A stretch of DNA of 64,000 nucleotides from Paraburkholderia sp. PGU19. GTDB lineage: Bacteria; Pseudomonadota; Gammaproteobacteria; Burkholderiales; Burkholderiaceae. The stretch's first letter is position 1; the number at the start of each line of letters is the position of its first letter. Position numbers and translations under genes: made by a program. Positions 39,019-48,192 of this stretch are shown here, one piece after another. A model generated the notes under the pieces. It saw only the letters and a program-made list of their open reading frames with translations, ran no database searches and was not told the origin of the DNA. The stretch covers positions 434,001-498,000 of the forward strand of contig NZ_AP023182.1 in the NCBI RefSeq assembly GCF_013426915.1, in the 5' to 3' direction.

Positions 39019-40227
39019 CTAAGCTGTCTGCACATTTCTGTGCACATCTCGCTTTTTCTGCTTCACCGAGACCGGTTTCACTGATGCCGAGGCGCCAGCC
39101 AGAGCCTTCCTCTCCACAGACTGCAACGCCAGAGCTTGGCGCCGAATGTTGATGGCCGCGTTCAGGTCGCGGTTCATCTTTAAACCGCAGCCGCACGACA
39201 GCACGCGGTCGCGCAGCGTGATTTCGTGAATCGTCCCGCATCCCGAACACGTCTTGCTGCTCGGATAAAAGCGGTCGATCACGATCACTTGTGCGCCGGT
39301 CATGACGGCCTTGTATTCCAGTTGACGACGGAATTCGGAGAACCCGGCATCCGCGATCGAGCGCGCCAGAGAGCCATTGCGCAGCATTCCCGACACGTTC
39401 AAATCCTCAATGCCGATCGTTGAGTAGTTCGTCGCGAGCGTCGTCGTCAGCTTGTGCAAAGCATCCTTGCGGACGTTTGCGATACGCAAGTGCAGCCGGG
39501 CAAGCTTGGCTTTCGCTTTGGCCCGGTTGGCACTTCCCTTCTTTTTGCGCGCGAGCGATTGCGACAGGCGCACGATGCGCTTGTGCCCGGCGCGGTGCGG
39601 CTTCAACGCAGGCTCGGTCGTGCCATCACTGAAGGTCGCGAGCGTCGTAACGCCGAGATCGACGCCGACGGCGCCACGGTCCTGCTTCGCAGTCAGGCGG
39701 TCTTCCGTCTCGACGGCCAGCGCGACATACCAACCATCGGCCATGCGGCTCACCGTCGCCGACTTGACACGGCCCGCGAAGCGCAACGCCTCGCGCATGC
39801 GAACGACGCCACAGCGCGGCAGCTTGACCGCCTTGCCGGTCACCTCGACTGCGTGGCTCGTCGCATCCGCCGGCCCGTTGTCGGCACGGAACGAGTCGCG
39901 GATGCCCTTACGCTTGAAGCGCGGGTAGCCGGGCTTCTGGCCGAGCTTCACGCGCCTGAAAAAGTGCTCGAACGCGAGTCCGACGTTCTTGATCGCGATC
40001 TGAGGTGCGCATTTCGTCACCTCAGCCATCCAGGGGAATTCGGCCGCCTTGATCGCGTTCAGTTGTTTGCGGAGCGCCGCCTCATCCGGCTTGCCGCCGG
40101 CCTCATACTGCCGCTTCCATTCCGCCAACGCCCAGTTATAGGCGAACCGGGACACGCCACAGGCGCGTGCAAAATACACGCCTTGCGTGGCGGTCGGGTC
40201 GAGGCGGATTCTGTGGACGCGGATCAT
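39019..40227 (-). CDS. tnpB: TnpB, RNA-guided RuvC-type nuclease of an IS607 element
   Basis: A 402-residue TnpB. RuvC residues are all present: Asp190 (GVDLGVTTLATF), Glu274 (IGIEDLNVSG) and Asp354 (NRDLNAAINI). The zinc-binding pairs are Cys327/Cys330 and Cys345/Cys347. TnpB proteins use an omega RNA made from the 3' end of the element to cut target DNA; here that RNA would overlap the end of this gene and its guide would be the flanking integrase sequence. The start at 40227 overlaps the tnpA stop (ATGA), and the longer upstream frame only reads tnpA out of frame. It appears intact. Confidence 0.9.
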   Translation of the reverse strand: MIRVHRIRLDPTATQGVYFARACGVSRFAYNWALAEWKRQYEAGGKPDEAALRKQLNAIKAAEFPWMAEVTKCAPQIAIKNVGLAFEHFFRRVKLGQKPGYPRFKRKGIRDSFRADNGPADATSHAVEVTGKAVKLPRCGVVRMREALRFAGRVKSATVSRMADGWYVALAVETEDRLTAKQDRGAVGVDLGVTTLATFSDGTTEPALKPHRAGHKRIVRLSQSLARKKKGSANRAKAKAKLARLHLRIANVRKDALHKLTTTLATNYSTIGIEDLNVSGMLRNGSLARSIADAGFSEFRRQLEYKAVMTGAQVIVIDRFYPSSKTCSGCGTIHEITLRDRVLSCGCGLKMNRDLNAAINIRRQALALQSVERKALAGASASVKPVSVKQKKRDVHRNVQTA

Positions 40228-40829
40228 CTGGCGGCTTGCACGAGCGCGTCGAGCAGTTGCTTGTTCTTCTTGCTGCGCGAGCCGTACAGGCGCGCCGAAA
40301 AGACGGTGATGATTTCCAGCACGTCCCTGGCGAGTTCTTCCTCGAACGAGGGCTGATCGCCCTGGTGGATGATGACGATTTCGATGTTCTGCGCCGCGCA
40401 CATCGCGAACACCAATTCGGAGCCGAAGCGCAGGAGCCGATCCTTGTGCGTGATGACGAGGCGCTTCATCTGCTTGCGCAGAATCATTTCGAGCAGGCGG
40501 TTGAGGCCCTTCTTGTGATAGTTCATGCCGCTACCGAGATCCTTGATGACCTCGCAGCGCCACCCCTTCGCGGCGCAATAGCTCTCCAGCATCGCATGCT
40601 GGCGATCGAGATCCGCTTTCTGGTCGTGCGACGAGACTCGCGCGTAGCAGACCGTCGGTGCATCCTCATTGCCGAGACCCAACAGATCGGAGACAGCGTA
40701 ATAGCGTGTGCCGCCCGCCGTCTTGCGAGCGGGCACCAGTTCGCCAGTCTCCTCCCACTTCCGCAGGGTGGAGATTGCGACGCCCAACATCGCCGCCGCT
40801 TCACCAATCTTTACAAGTCTCCTTTCCAT
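40224..40829 (-). CDS. tnpA: IS607-family transposase TnpA (serine recombinase with MerR-type HTH)
   Basis: A 201-residue protein. An N-terminal MerR-like HTH (LVKIGEAAAMLGVAISTLRKWEETGEL) is followed by the serine recombinase catalytic domain with nucleophile Ser66 in CYARVSSHDQK and the motif RLVITHKDRLLRFG. Start choice is uncertain: ATG 40829 has a weak upstream site, and an AAGGAG lies just inside the frame before a TTG. It couples to tnpB through a 4-base overlap and looks functional. Confidence 0.9.
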   Translation of the reverse strand: MERRLVKIGEAAAMLGVAISTLRKWEETGELVPARKTAGGTRYYAVSDLLGLGNEDAPTVCYARVSSHDQKADLDRQHAMLESYCAAKGWRCEVIKDLGSGMNYHKKGLNRLLEMILRKQMKRLVITHKDRLLRFGSELVFAMCAAQNIEIVIIHQGDQPSFEEELARDVLEIITVFSARLYGSRSKKNKQLLDALVQAAR

Positions 40830-40877
40830 AACAACAGATTGTAGTAGATTCTGCAAGAAAACATGACTCTGCCCCAC

Positions 40878-42064
40878 ACCCCGATACAGCGTGACGTGCT
40901 GTCGGGTAAACAGTATGCCGGGGTGGCTTATGGATGCGTCGGCGGGCGTGGGCAGCCGGTCGTTCCGGGCCGTTGTGCTCGCCCTGCCTGTAGATGAACG
41001 TGTTTTCGGGCGGATAGGCGTTCACAGCCCGCTGACGCCACGGCATGTCGTGATCCGGCGCCGCCGCGGCCCTGTCCGGGCATCCGACGATAACGAAATG
41101 CTGCTCTGTGACAGGATTTTCGTCTGCCCTCGTCAAGAAGTAAAAATCCGAAACCTCGCAGTGAATATTCTTTCATTATCCTTTCGAGAGAGATTTTTGG
41201 TGGATGTTAGCCTTCGTAACTCAAGAAGGCCTCCGTATTTGCCTAAGGTCGGCGGTTTTCCTGGCGCAGAGTAGCCGTGGTAGAACTGGTTGTGATCCAG
41301 CGTCGTAGGTTACTGATCGGGCGGCTCGGTGTGGCGCAATTGGCCGAGGAATGGGAAACACTCTGTCACCATGATCCGCAAAATTTCGAGCGGGGCGGGG
41401 CCGAGTTGTTTTGGTTTTGGCCGGTGCTCGCAGGGACTCTTTCATACCCAACGCCACTCAGAGACTAGTGTGCTCCGTTCCTGTTTTTCGCTCTGTGAAA
41501 CAATCATGCAAAGAAAAAGGAAATGATATTATTGTTTTGATACAGGCATTTAGCTGTCCAACTTGAGGTAATGTTTCACGATAATCGATCAACAAGTAGT
41601 GTTATTGCCCGTTGATGCAGGTTTTGTATGGGCGTCCGCACGATATGGCAAATTAGTAGTGTTTGATACGTAATTTGTCGTGACCAACATGAAGGCGCGT
41701 GCCCCATCCGCGTGTGCACACCAGGATGCCTCCATGCACGAAACCCCGCAGACCGGAAGGCGACTTCGGGCAGGCGCGGGCGCCGTTAAGTCACTTCACC
41801 AAGAAAGCCGGGGTGCCGCAACCAGGCTGCCGATTCCGGAGAGATGACGTCCTCGCGCTCGAGGAGGCAATGCGCAATCCCTTCGATCTCGAGTTTCTTG
41901 AGATCCGGGATGAATACTGGAGTCTGAATTGAAAGCGGCATTGATCCGTAAGCGTCCGACTGTGACCGTATAGACGCCCGACGATGGGCACGCCATGCGT
42001 TCGCCGGGTCACAAATGTGACTGTGTCCACGGGCAAAGTATGTATCAGGGGCGGCCAACGTCGC
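40878..42064. other. Accessory stretch, partly AT-rich, no gene recognised
   Basis: About 1.2 kb. Bases 41160-41210 and 41480-41690 are markedly AT-rich for this window, suggesting foreign origin. A 77-codon frame at 41699-41932 ends RFRRDDVLALEEAMRNPFDLEFLEIRDEYWSLN, which looks protein-like but lacks a recognisable family or clear start, so it is not called. Minus-strand frames near 40.9-41.1 kb are unconvincing. Confidence 0.4.
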
Positions 42065-42596
42065 ATATATCGAGGGTAGCTATTTCGATATCGTTTGGTG
42101 AATAACGTGATGCTTGTCCGTATTTTCGATACGTCCGCGGATCTCAAGCACTGCCGTGATGACGGGTCTTGGTCAAACGCCGCGCGACTTCCAGGAAATC
42201 TCGAACGACCTTCGAGAACCCGGTCGATCGATAGGCAATCACGATTTGGGTCTTTGGTCCTGGCCCGCCAATCGCGTGGTATGTCCGCCCGTTGCCGCCA
42301 CCTGGCGGATCGATTGTGGGACGATCGATCCGCCGAAGCCCGCTGCGACAGTTTGCCCCCGGCTGCGCTCTGCGCGCGGGTCTTCGCCTTTTCGACCTGA
42401 TCGACGATGCGCCGCGCGTCTTCGTCAAGGACACGGCCGGCACACGATCACGCGTCCTTCGTTGTCGGCCTGCGGTAACGCCGTATGCCGATGAACAGCC
42501 CGATAGCCCCGGGCCGTCGCACATCCCACCAGGCGATCGCACCACCTGACACCGTTATTCACCCAAAGATATCGAAATAGCTACCCTCGATATATT
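42065..42596. mobile_element. 532-bp element bounded by about 45-bp inverted repeats (MITE- or IS-remnant-like)
   Basis: The left end from 42065 (atatatcgagggtagctatt and onward to 42108) and the reverse complement of the right end (42550-42596) agree perfectly for about 28 bases, then with small differences up to ggtgaataacg. Nothing inside encodes a transposase. The interior contains scraps of other genes, including a LysR-like tail. No clear target duplication was seen. Confidence 0.65.
42144..42285 (-). pseudogene. LysR-type regulator, C-terminal scrap inside the inverted-repeat element
   Basis: The frame reads TYHAIGGPGPKTQIVIAYRS then TGFSKVVRDFLEVARRLTKT, like the final beta strand and helix of LysR effector-binding domains. 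It is about 45 residues, cut off from any DNA-binding domain, and the frame upstream is not LysR-like. Confidence 0.4.
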
Positions 42597-42732
42597 GGAA
42601 CGAGAGGCGCAACGAAACATACTGGTCTCAATGGTCTGGGCGGCAATCGAGCCGTCTCCACGACTTCCACGACTACTTTCTGATTGGCGTGCCGCTGCGG
42701 AGCGCTCAACGCCAACCTGTCTGGTGATCAAA

Positions 42733-42891
42733 ATGCACGTCGAAGCTCTGAATCTCGCGCGCGGCCAGCTTGCGATGACCGCAATCTTCCACATTCTCTG
42801 GCCCATCCTGACGATCAGCCTGTCCGCCTTCGCGGCAAGATCGTTGCTGTCAAGCAGTGGCGATCATCTGCCGACACGTTTTTTCAACTGA
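42733..42891 (+). pseudogene. Cytochrome bd oxidase subunit I, N-terminal fragment
   Basis: From ATG 42733 the frame reads MHVEALNLARGQLAMTAIFH then ILWPILTISLSAF, the first transmembrane helix of CydA/CioA-type oxidases (LARGQLA.T..FH...P.L..). After that the sequence loses similarity and stops at 42891. Only about 35 of some 450 residues are recognisable. Confidence 0.5.
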
Positions 42892-42909
42892 ACGATTACA
42901 ACCTGGCTC

Positions 42910-43371
42910 ATGAACATGCTCAATATCTCCGAAGTGACACCTGGTTCACACGTCACGCTTCACTACCGGCTTTCGCTTGCCGATGGCGCCGAAGTCATGA
43001 ACACCTTTGCCGATCAGCCGGCCACGCTGCTGCTCGGTGCTGGTCAATTGGCGCCGCCGCTGGAAAATGTTCTGCTGGGATTGAAGGTCGGCCACCATTC
43101 GACCTTTCAGCTAGCACCGGAGCAGGCATTTGGCCCGCGTAATCCGGATCTGATCCAGCGCGTATCGCTTGCGACGCTGCGCGAGAACAGCATGATTGGC
43201 GAGCAGTTTTCGCCGGGCGATCTCATCGAATTCAACGCACCGCGTGGCGGGCGCTATGCAGGCGTGCTGAAGGAAGTCGATGAGACATCCGCGTGGTTCG
43301 ATTTCAATCACCCGCTCGCCGGCAAGGCTCTGGCGTTCGAAGTGAAAATCGTCGGGACTCTGCAGGCATGA
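42910..43371 (+). CDS. slpA: FKBP-type peptidyl-prolyl isomerase, SlpA/FkpB-like
   Basis: A complete 153-residue protein: VTPGSHVTLHYRLSLADGAEVMNTFADQPATLLLGAGQLAPPLENVLLGLKVGHHSTFQLAPEQAFGPRNPDLIQRV, an inserted IF-type segment, then FDFNHPLAGKALAFEVKIV. The pattern and length match SlpA, a cytosolic proline isomerase/chaperone. On chromosomes of this group slpA usually precedes ispH; here it is followed by a folC fragment. It is the only intact gene in a stretch of gene fragments and may be an extra copy moved from the chromosome. Confidence 0.85.
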   Translation: MNMLNISEVTPGSHVTLHYRLSLADGAEVMNTFADQPATLLLGAGQLAPPLENVLLGLKVGHHSTFQLAPEQAFGPRNPDLIQRVSLATLRENSMIGEQFSPGDLIEFNAPRGGRYAGVLKEVDETSAWFDFNHPLAGKALAFEVKIVGTLQA

Positions 43372-43479
43372 GCGGACTGCGACTTGCGCCGCCGGATACT
43401 GCTTCCGGCTTCGTTCTATAAGCGAATAGGTGCCGCGCAGCGATTTGACTTGGCGCCCGCTATCCAGATCATCGAATCA

Positions 43480-44122
43480 ATGACCACTTTCCTTACTCTT
43501 GAAGCATGGCTCGCGCACCTCGAAGCGGCGCAGCAGGGCAGCCCCCACATGGATTTGACCCGCATCGCCCAAGTGAAGAACGCGCTTGGCTTCTCGTTCG
43601 ATTGCCCGGTGATTACAGTCAGCGGCACGAACGGCAAAGGCTCCGCCTGCGCGATTCTTGAAACGATCTTGCTGCGCGCAGGATATCGCGTGGGCTGCTA
43701 TACGTCGCCACATCTGCTGGCGTTCAACGAGCGGGCGCGCATCAACGGCGCTGACGCAACCGATATTGACCTGCTCGAGCAGTTTGAAGCGGTCGAAAGA
43801 GCGCGCGCGAGCCTGAAGCAACCTGTTGCGCTGACGAGTTTCGAGTTCGCGACGCTGGCGATCCTGCGGCTCTTCGCGTCGCGCGGGCTGGATGCAGTGA
43901 TCCTCGAGGCGGGCATAGGCGGCCGTTTGGACGCGGTCAATGTCATCGATACGGATTGCGCGATCGTGACGAGCGTCGACATCGACCATACCGACTACCT
44001 CGGCGATACGCGCGAAAAGATTGGCTTCGAGAAGGCCGGCATTTTTCGCGAGGGCAAGCCGGCCATATGCGGCGATCCGGCGCCGCCGCAGAGCCTGATC
44101 GACCACGCTCAGGCTATCGGCA
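43480..44122 (+). pseudogene. folC: Folylpolyglutamate/dihydrofolate synthase, N-terminal half only
   Basis: From ATG 43480 about 214 codons match FolC: MTTFLTLEAWLAHLE, the ATP-binding VITVSGTNGKGSACAILETI, CYTSPHLLAFNERARI, LEAGIGGRLDAVNVI and DHTDYLGDTREKIGFEKAGI. At about 44120 (after DHAQAIG) homology stops and the frame runs into antisense of another gene fragment. The usual length is about 430 residues, so the C-terminal domain is lost. An essential chromosomal gene presumably exists elsewhere. Confidence 0.8.
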
Positions 44123-44437
44123 TTGCCCAAGCGTCATGTGCAGCGGACGATGCTGCGCTGTGTAGAGCGACGTCGAAGCGGGATCGCTCAGGTGCGCGTT
44201 ACGCAGGCCCGCGACGTGCGCGATGCCCTGCGGACCGACGGCGGCTTGCGACGCTGAATCCTCGACGAAGACCTGCGGATCGAGCGTCTCAGGCAATTTC
44301 ATTTCCGTCGAGAAAAACGCGGCGTGAGTCTCAAACCGCAGTTGAGTCTGCGTTTCGGCAAGTGCTGGATGGGAAATAAATGGCGTAGCGATAGCCGTCA
44401 GGGTGAAGGCCAACAACAAGTGGGAGCGTCGTGTCAT
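44122..44437 (-). pseudogene. Exported protein of unknown family, 5' part only
   Basis: A minus-strand frame starting at ATG 44437 has a signal peptide (MTRRSHLLLAFTLTAIATPF...ALA) and a plausible mature part (TQTQLRFETHAAFFSTEMKL onward). It breaks at about 44122, the same point at which folC homology ends, so two unrelated fragments are joined tail to tail there. Function unknown. Confidence 0.5.
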
Positions 44438-44594
44438 AGATTCGTGTGCGTGAACCAGCAGCATGGTGGAAGAAGAAAACGATATGCGTCTGATGGAAAG
44501 GACGACAGGCGCAAGCGGATCGAAAACCTGCTCGATCGGCTCAATTGCGGTTGGGGTGCCTGCCACCCGGCTTCTTCGCCGTGCCGTTCACAGC

Positions 44595-44845
44595 CATTGG
44601 CGACGCTTGCCGGGGCGTAGCCCTTAAACGTCACCATTGCGCTCACGGGCGCATCGGCGGCAGCGGGGATCGCGGGGATCAACAGCCTTGGCAACCTTTC
44701 TGGCTTCGTCGCGCCGCTTGCATTCGGGTGGTTCGAGGCGCGGCTCCACGATTCACAGCGGGTGTATCGATGCTCGCAATCAGTGCGTTGCTGGCCGCCA
44801 TGCTGACGGTGGTCTATGGAGGGCTCGTGAAGCCCCTGAGGCGTT
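44595..44845 (+). pseudogene. MFS transporter, C-terminal fragment
   Basis: One frame reads NVTIALTGASAAAGIAGINS then LGNLSGFVAPLAFGWFEARL, the eleventh-helix region of metabolite:H+ symporters (SAAAGIA.INS.GNL.GF..P). A frame change follows, then STAGVSMLAISALLAAMLTV, which is the last helix. The rest of the carrier is missing. Confidence 0.6.
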
Positions 44846-44850
44846 CAATG

Positions 44851-45081
44851 TTAGCCGTGCGACTGCCGTTGCGTGATCGCAGCGGCAGTCGCGCTAGCCG
44901 TTGAGAGCGGCGGCGGAATCAGCGTGATGCCGAACTGCGTTGCCGCGGCGCGCATACGCGTCGTGTCGGCCTCTGTCGGAAGGCCTGCTTCGACTGGGCC
45001 TGGCTGTGCATCCGCGCACGCATCGACAAAGCGGTCGAAGCCTGCCGGCGTGCAGATCACAAGATAACGCGCCGGAGACAA
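44851..45081 (-). pseudogene. Cupin-domain protein, C-terminal fragment (tentative)
   Basis: The frame ARYLVICTPAGFDRFVDACA then DAQPGPVEAGLPTEADTTRM resembles the tail of small cupin proteins (LVICTPAGFD.F). An upstream segment in another frame (RYLYLEVRAGEVLAEQDG) may be a cupin strand pair. It is incomplete and frameshifted. Confidence 0.45.
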
Positions 45082-45422
45082 TACCGTCCTGCTCCGCCAG
45101 GACTTCCCCGGCTCGTACTTCGAGATACAGATATCGTCGGGCGAAGTCAGCCGCTATGGCCCAGCGCGTCGTGGTGGCCCTACCCTGCAGAGACCCCGCT
45201 TCGGCAAGCAGGTTGCGCGGCCGACACGGCGCCCACCTTTTGCGATGTGTCCGATATTCCTCGAATAATGGCAATACTGCCACTTCCAGATTCTCCCGTG
45301 AAGCGTGATGATCGCCAAACGAACACATGACGAAGAACTGCCACATGCCGATGATCGCCGCGCTGCGGCCGTGCGGCATCACGGATGCCATGTGCCCGTC
45401 TTTATCAGTCGAGGAGTTTGCA

Positions 45423-46405
45423 ATGAAAGTCGTCAAAGCCGCCGCAGTCCAGATCAGTCCCGTCCTCTACAGCCGCGAGGCAACCGTCGCGAAAGTCGTG
45501 CAGAAGATCCTTGAGCTTGGTGAGAAGGGGGTGCAGTTCGCCACGTTTCCGGAGACCGTGGTGCCTTACTACCCGTACTTTTCCGCAGTCCAGACGGGCA
45601 TCGAGATTCTGTCGGGCAACGAGCATCTGAGGCTGCTGGAACAGGCCGTAACGGTGCCGTCCGCCGCCACCGACGCGATCGGCGAGGCGGCCCGCAAGGC
45701 GGACATGGTGGTTTCCATCGGCGTCAATGAACGCGACGGCGGCACTCTCTATAACACGCAGTTGCTGTTCGACGCAGACGGCACGTTGATCCAGCGCCGC
45801 CGCAAGATCACGCCCACGCATTTCGAACGGATGATCTGGGGCCAGGGCGACGGGTCGGGGCTGCGCGCCGTCGACAGCAAGGTCGGCCGCATTGGCCAGT
45901 TGGCCTGCTTCGAGCACAACAACCCGCTGGCGCGCTACGCGATGATCGCCGATGGCGAGCAGATCCATTCCGCCATGTATCCGGGTTCGGCCTTTGGCGA
46001 GGGATTCGCTCAACGGATGGAAATCAATATTCGCCAGCACGCGCTCGAGTCCGGCGCCTTTGTCGTGAACGCGACCGCGTGGCTCGACGCCGACCAGCAG
46101 GCGCAGATCATGAAGGACACCGGCTGCGGGATCGGCCCGATCTCGGGGGGGGCTTCACCACGATCGTGTCGCCTGACGGCATGCTGATGGCCGAACCGCT
46201 GCGCTCGGGCGAAGGCGAGGTGATTGTCGATCTGGACTTCTCGCTGATTGACCGCCGCAAGATGCTCATGGACTCGGCGGGTCACTACAACCGGCCGGAA
46301 CTGCTCAGTCTCATGATCGACCGCACACCTACTGCGCACGTTCACGAGAATGGTGGGCATTTCAATCGGGAGGACCGACCGGGGGCTATCTTTACCATTG
46401 AATAG
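45423..46405 (+). pseudogene. Nitrilase, disrupted by a frameshift in a G8 tract
   Basis: Nitrilases hydrolyse R-CN to acid and ammonia. From ATG 45423 (GAGGAG upstream) the frame gives the catalytic Glu in FPETVVPYYPYF, Lys in [20 protein letters not shown] and Cys in [16 protein letters not shown]. At 46144-46152 a run of eight G needs a ninth to continue [20 protein letters not shown]; as written, the frame ends at 46187, while the remaining codons continue in the next frame to 46405 ([20 protein letters not shown]). Corrected length is about 327 residues, normal for the family. A real deletion, slippage or sequencing error are all possible. Confidence 0.85.
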
Positions 46406-46421
46406 ATGACCGGGCAAACCG

Positions 46422-47600
46422 ATGGACAAACGCCTTCTCGTTCTCGCCGGCGGCATGTTCTCGATCGGCACCGACAGTTTCGTCGTTGCCGGTGTGCTGC
46501 CCCAGGTATCCGCGTCGTTCGGCGTGCCCGTCGCGCTGGCCGGCCAAATGGTTACGCTATACGCGCTGAGCTTGGCGCTGCTATCGCCGGTCGTCGCTGC
46601 CACGGCGGCGCACTGGCCGCGCAAGCGGTTGCTGCTCACCGGCCTCGTGATTTTCGTGCTAGCCAATGCGGTCACCGCGTTGTCACCGAACATCGGGATC
46701 GTGCTGGCGAGTCGGCTGCTGGCAGGTCTGGGCGCGGCCATGTTCAGTCCGACGGCGACGGCTGCCGGTGCGTCGCTGGTGTCGCCCGAGCAACGTGGCA
46801 AGGCGCTCGCCATCGTCATCGCGGGCATGTCCAGCGCGACGGCGCTAGGTGCGCCGCTGGGTACCTTCATCGGAGGCTGGCTGGGGTGGCGCGCGACGAT
46901 GTGGTTCGTGGCCGCCGTTGCCACGCTGGCCGCGATGGGCGTAGCTCGACTCCTGCGAGACGTCCCGACGCCGCCGCCCCTCAGTCTTGCCCGCCGGCTC
47001 GCACCGCTCGGCGATGTACGCGTGCTGCTGACCCTGGCGACGACCTGGCTGGCGTATGCGGGCCTTTTCCTCGTCTACACGTAAGTCGGCTTGAGCTTCG
47101 ACCGCGCCACCGGCGGTGACGCGCGCGTGCTGGCCGGGTTGCTGCTGCTCTGGGGCGTCGTCGCGACCATGGGCAACCTGGCCGCCGGTCGCTTGACCGA
47201 CCGCCTTGGTGGCCGCCGCATTATCAACGCGGCAATCGCCATCGTCGCAATCGACTTCGTGCTTTTGCCCTGGACCTCGGCCTCGCTCGCGACAGCCGTG
47301 CCCGCCCTCGTCGTTTGGGGTGTGTGCGGCTGGGGGCTACTCGTGCCGCAACAGCACCGACTGATTAGCATCGCGCCCACCTCGGCGCCACTGTTGCTTG
47401 GGCTGAATTCAGCCGCCATCTCTATCGGGGTATCGATGTCGGGGGTCATCGGTGGAGCCGCGATCACCTGGTTCGACCGCCATAGTCTCGGGCTCGTAGG
47501 CGCGGTCTTCATCACTGTGTCGCTGGTCGTCGCTGAATGGGCACACCGGAGCATCGCGCAATCCGATCGTCAGCCGGCTGAAACGGTCACCGCTCCATAA
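46422..47600 (+). pseudogene. MFS transporter (DHA1/AraJ-like) with an in-frame stop
   Basis: A 12-helix major facilitator read in a single frame from ATG 46422 to 47600, interrupted by TAA at 47082-47084 (LVYT*VGLSFDRATGG; TAC for Tyr would restore it). Conserved parts are LLAGLGAAMFSPTATAAGASLVSPEQRGKALA and GAPLGTFIGGWLGWRATMWF; after the stop, WGVVATMGNLAAGRLTDRLGGRRI. It starts 16 bases after the nitrilase, so the two formed an operon, perhaps for uptake or efflux of a nitrile or its product. Both genes are broken. Confidence 0.8.
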
Positions 47601-48192
47601 AGGCCGTTTCTATGCCCGCGTTGAAGCGCGTTAGCTGGGCCAGCCTTCGCAGTTTGGGAACAGTGGAGCGTTGGGATGCTGGGGATGCTCCTCAGGATCG
47701 GGGGCGCGAATAGTGATTCGCGCGCTTTAGTGAATGCATCGCATACGACGGAGGCTGTCGCCCGCAAACCGTGCGACGGGTAAAGCCAGACTTTAGTCAG
47801 AGAAATGAGGCGGGCCAATGGCGCCTCCTGACCGCAAAGCCCACCGAATCGTCCGTGGGTGACCTTACCAGGCAACTGCTCGACTCAGATCCAGCAGTTG
47901 CCTGGTGCCGGCACGATCGTCGGCGAAGGGGCGCTCTGAGTCAGAGGGCCCTCCCCAAAAACATGCACTTTTGCATCCCCGTTGATGCCGTGAGCGACCG
48001 ACTCGACCGTGCTGGTCGATGGCGGAGCGGCGAATTGCATGACGCGTCTCTAAATCAGGCAGATCGAAGATGTGTGTAGTCCTCACGTCTGGCGCATTTG
48101 AGCCGATCAAGCATGGCATTGATTCAATGGAGTATGGAGAAAGAAACAGCGCATATCTAAACTGTTTTCACCGTTCACCTGTTATTCGAATC
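47601..48192. other. Intergenic region with one strong hairpin
   Basis: About 590 bases without a supported gene. It contains the inverted repeat at 47868-47905 and should hold the promoter of the RclC-like gene near its right end. Confidence 0.4.
47868..47905. repeat. 13-bp perfect inverted repeat
   Basis: CCAGGCAACTGCT (47868-47880) and AGCAGTTGCCTGG (47893-47905) flank a 12-base loop. No T-run follows on either side, so it is not a typical terminator. It could be an operator, an RNA hairpin or an element end. Confidence 0.6.

Larger units (their letters stand above)
39016..40870 (-). mobile_element. IS607-type insertion sequence (tnpA serine recombinase + tnpB)
   Basis: Two overlapping minus-strand genes encode a MerR-HTH serine recombinase and TnpB, the IS607 arrangement. 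Terminal inverted repeats are not expected for the family. The right end can be placed at about 39016, because integrase homology (codons for GYLHG, with a GG dinucleotide) resumes only a few bases after the tnpB stop codon. The left end is not precisely defined (about 40860-40880). Integrase N-terminal sequence is not found beyond the left end, so an adjacent deletion accompanied or followed the insertion. Confidence 0.85.

Noticed and set aside
41699..41932. 77-codon frame ending RDDVLALEEAMRNPFDLEFLEI
   Set aside because: Partly protein-like, but its start half is Pro/Arg-rich and no ribosome site or family supports it.
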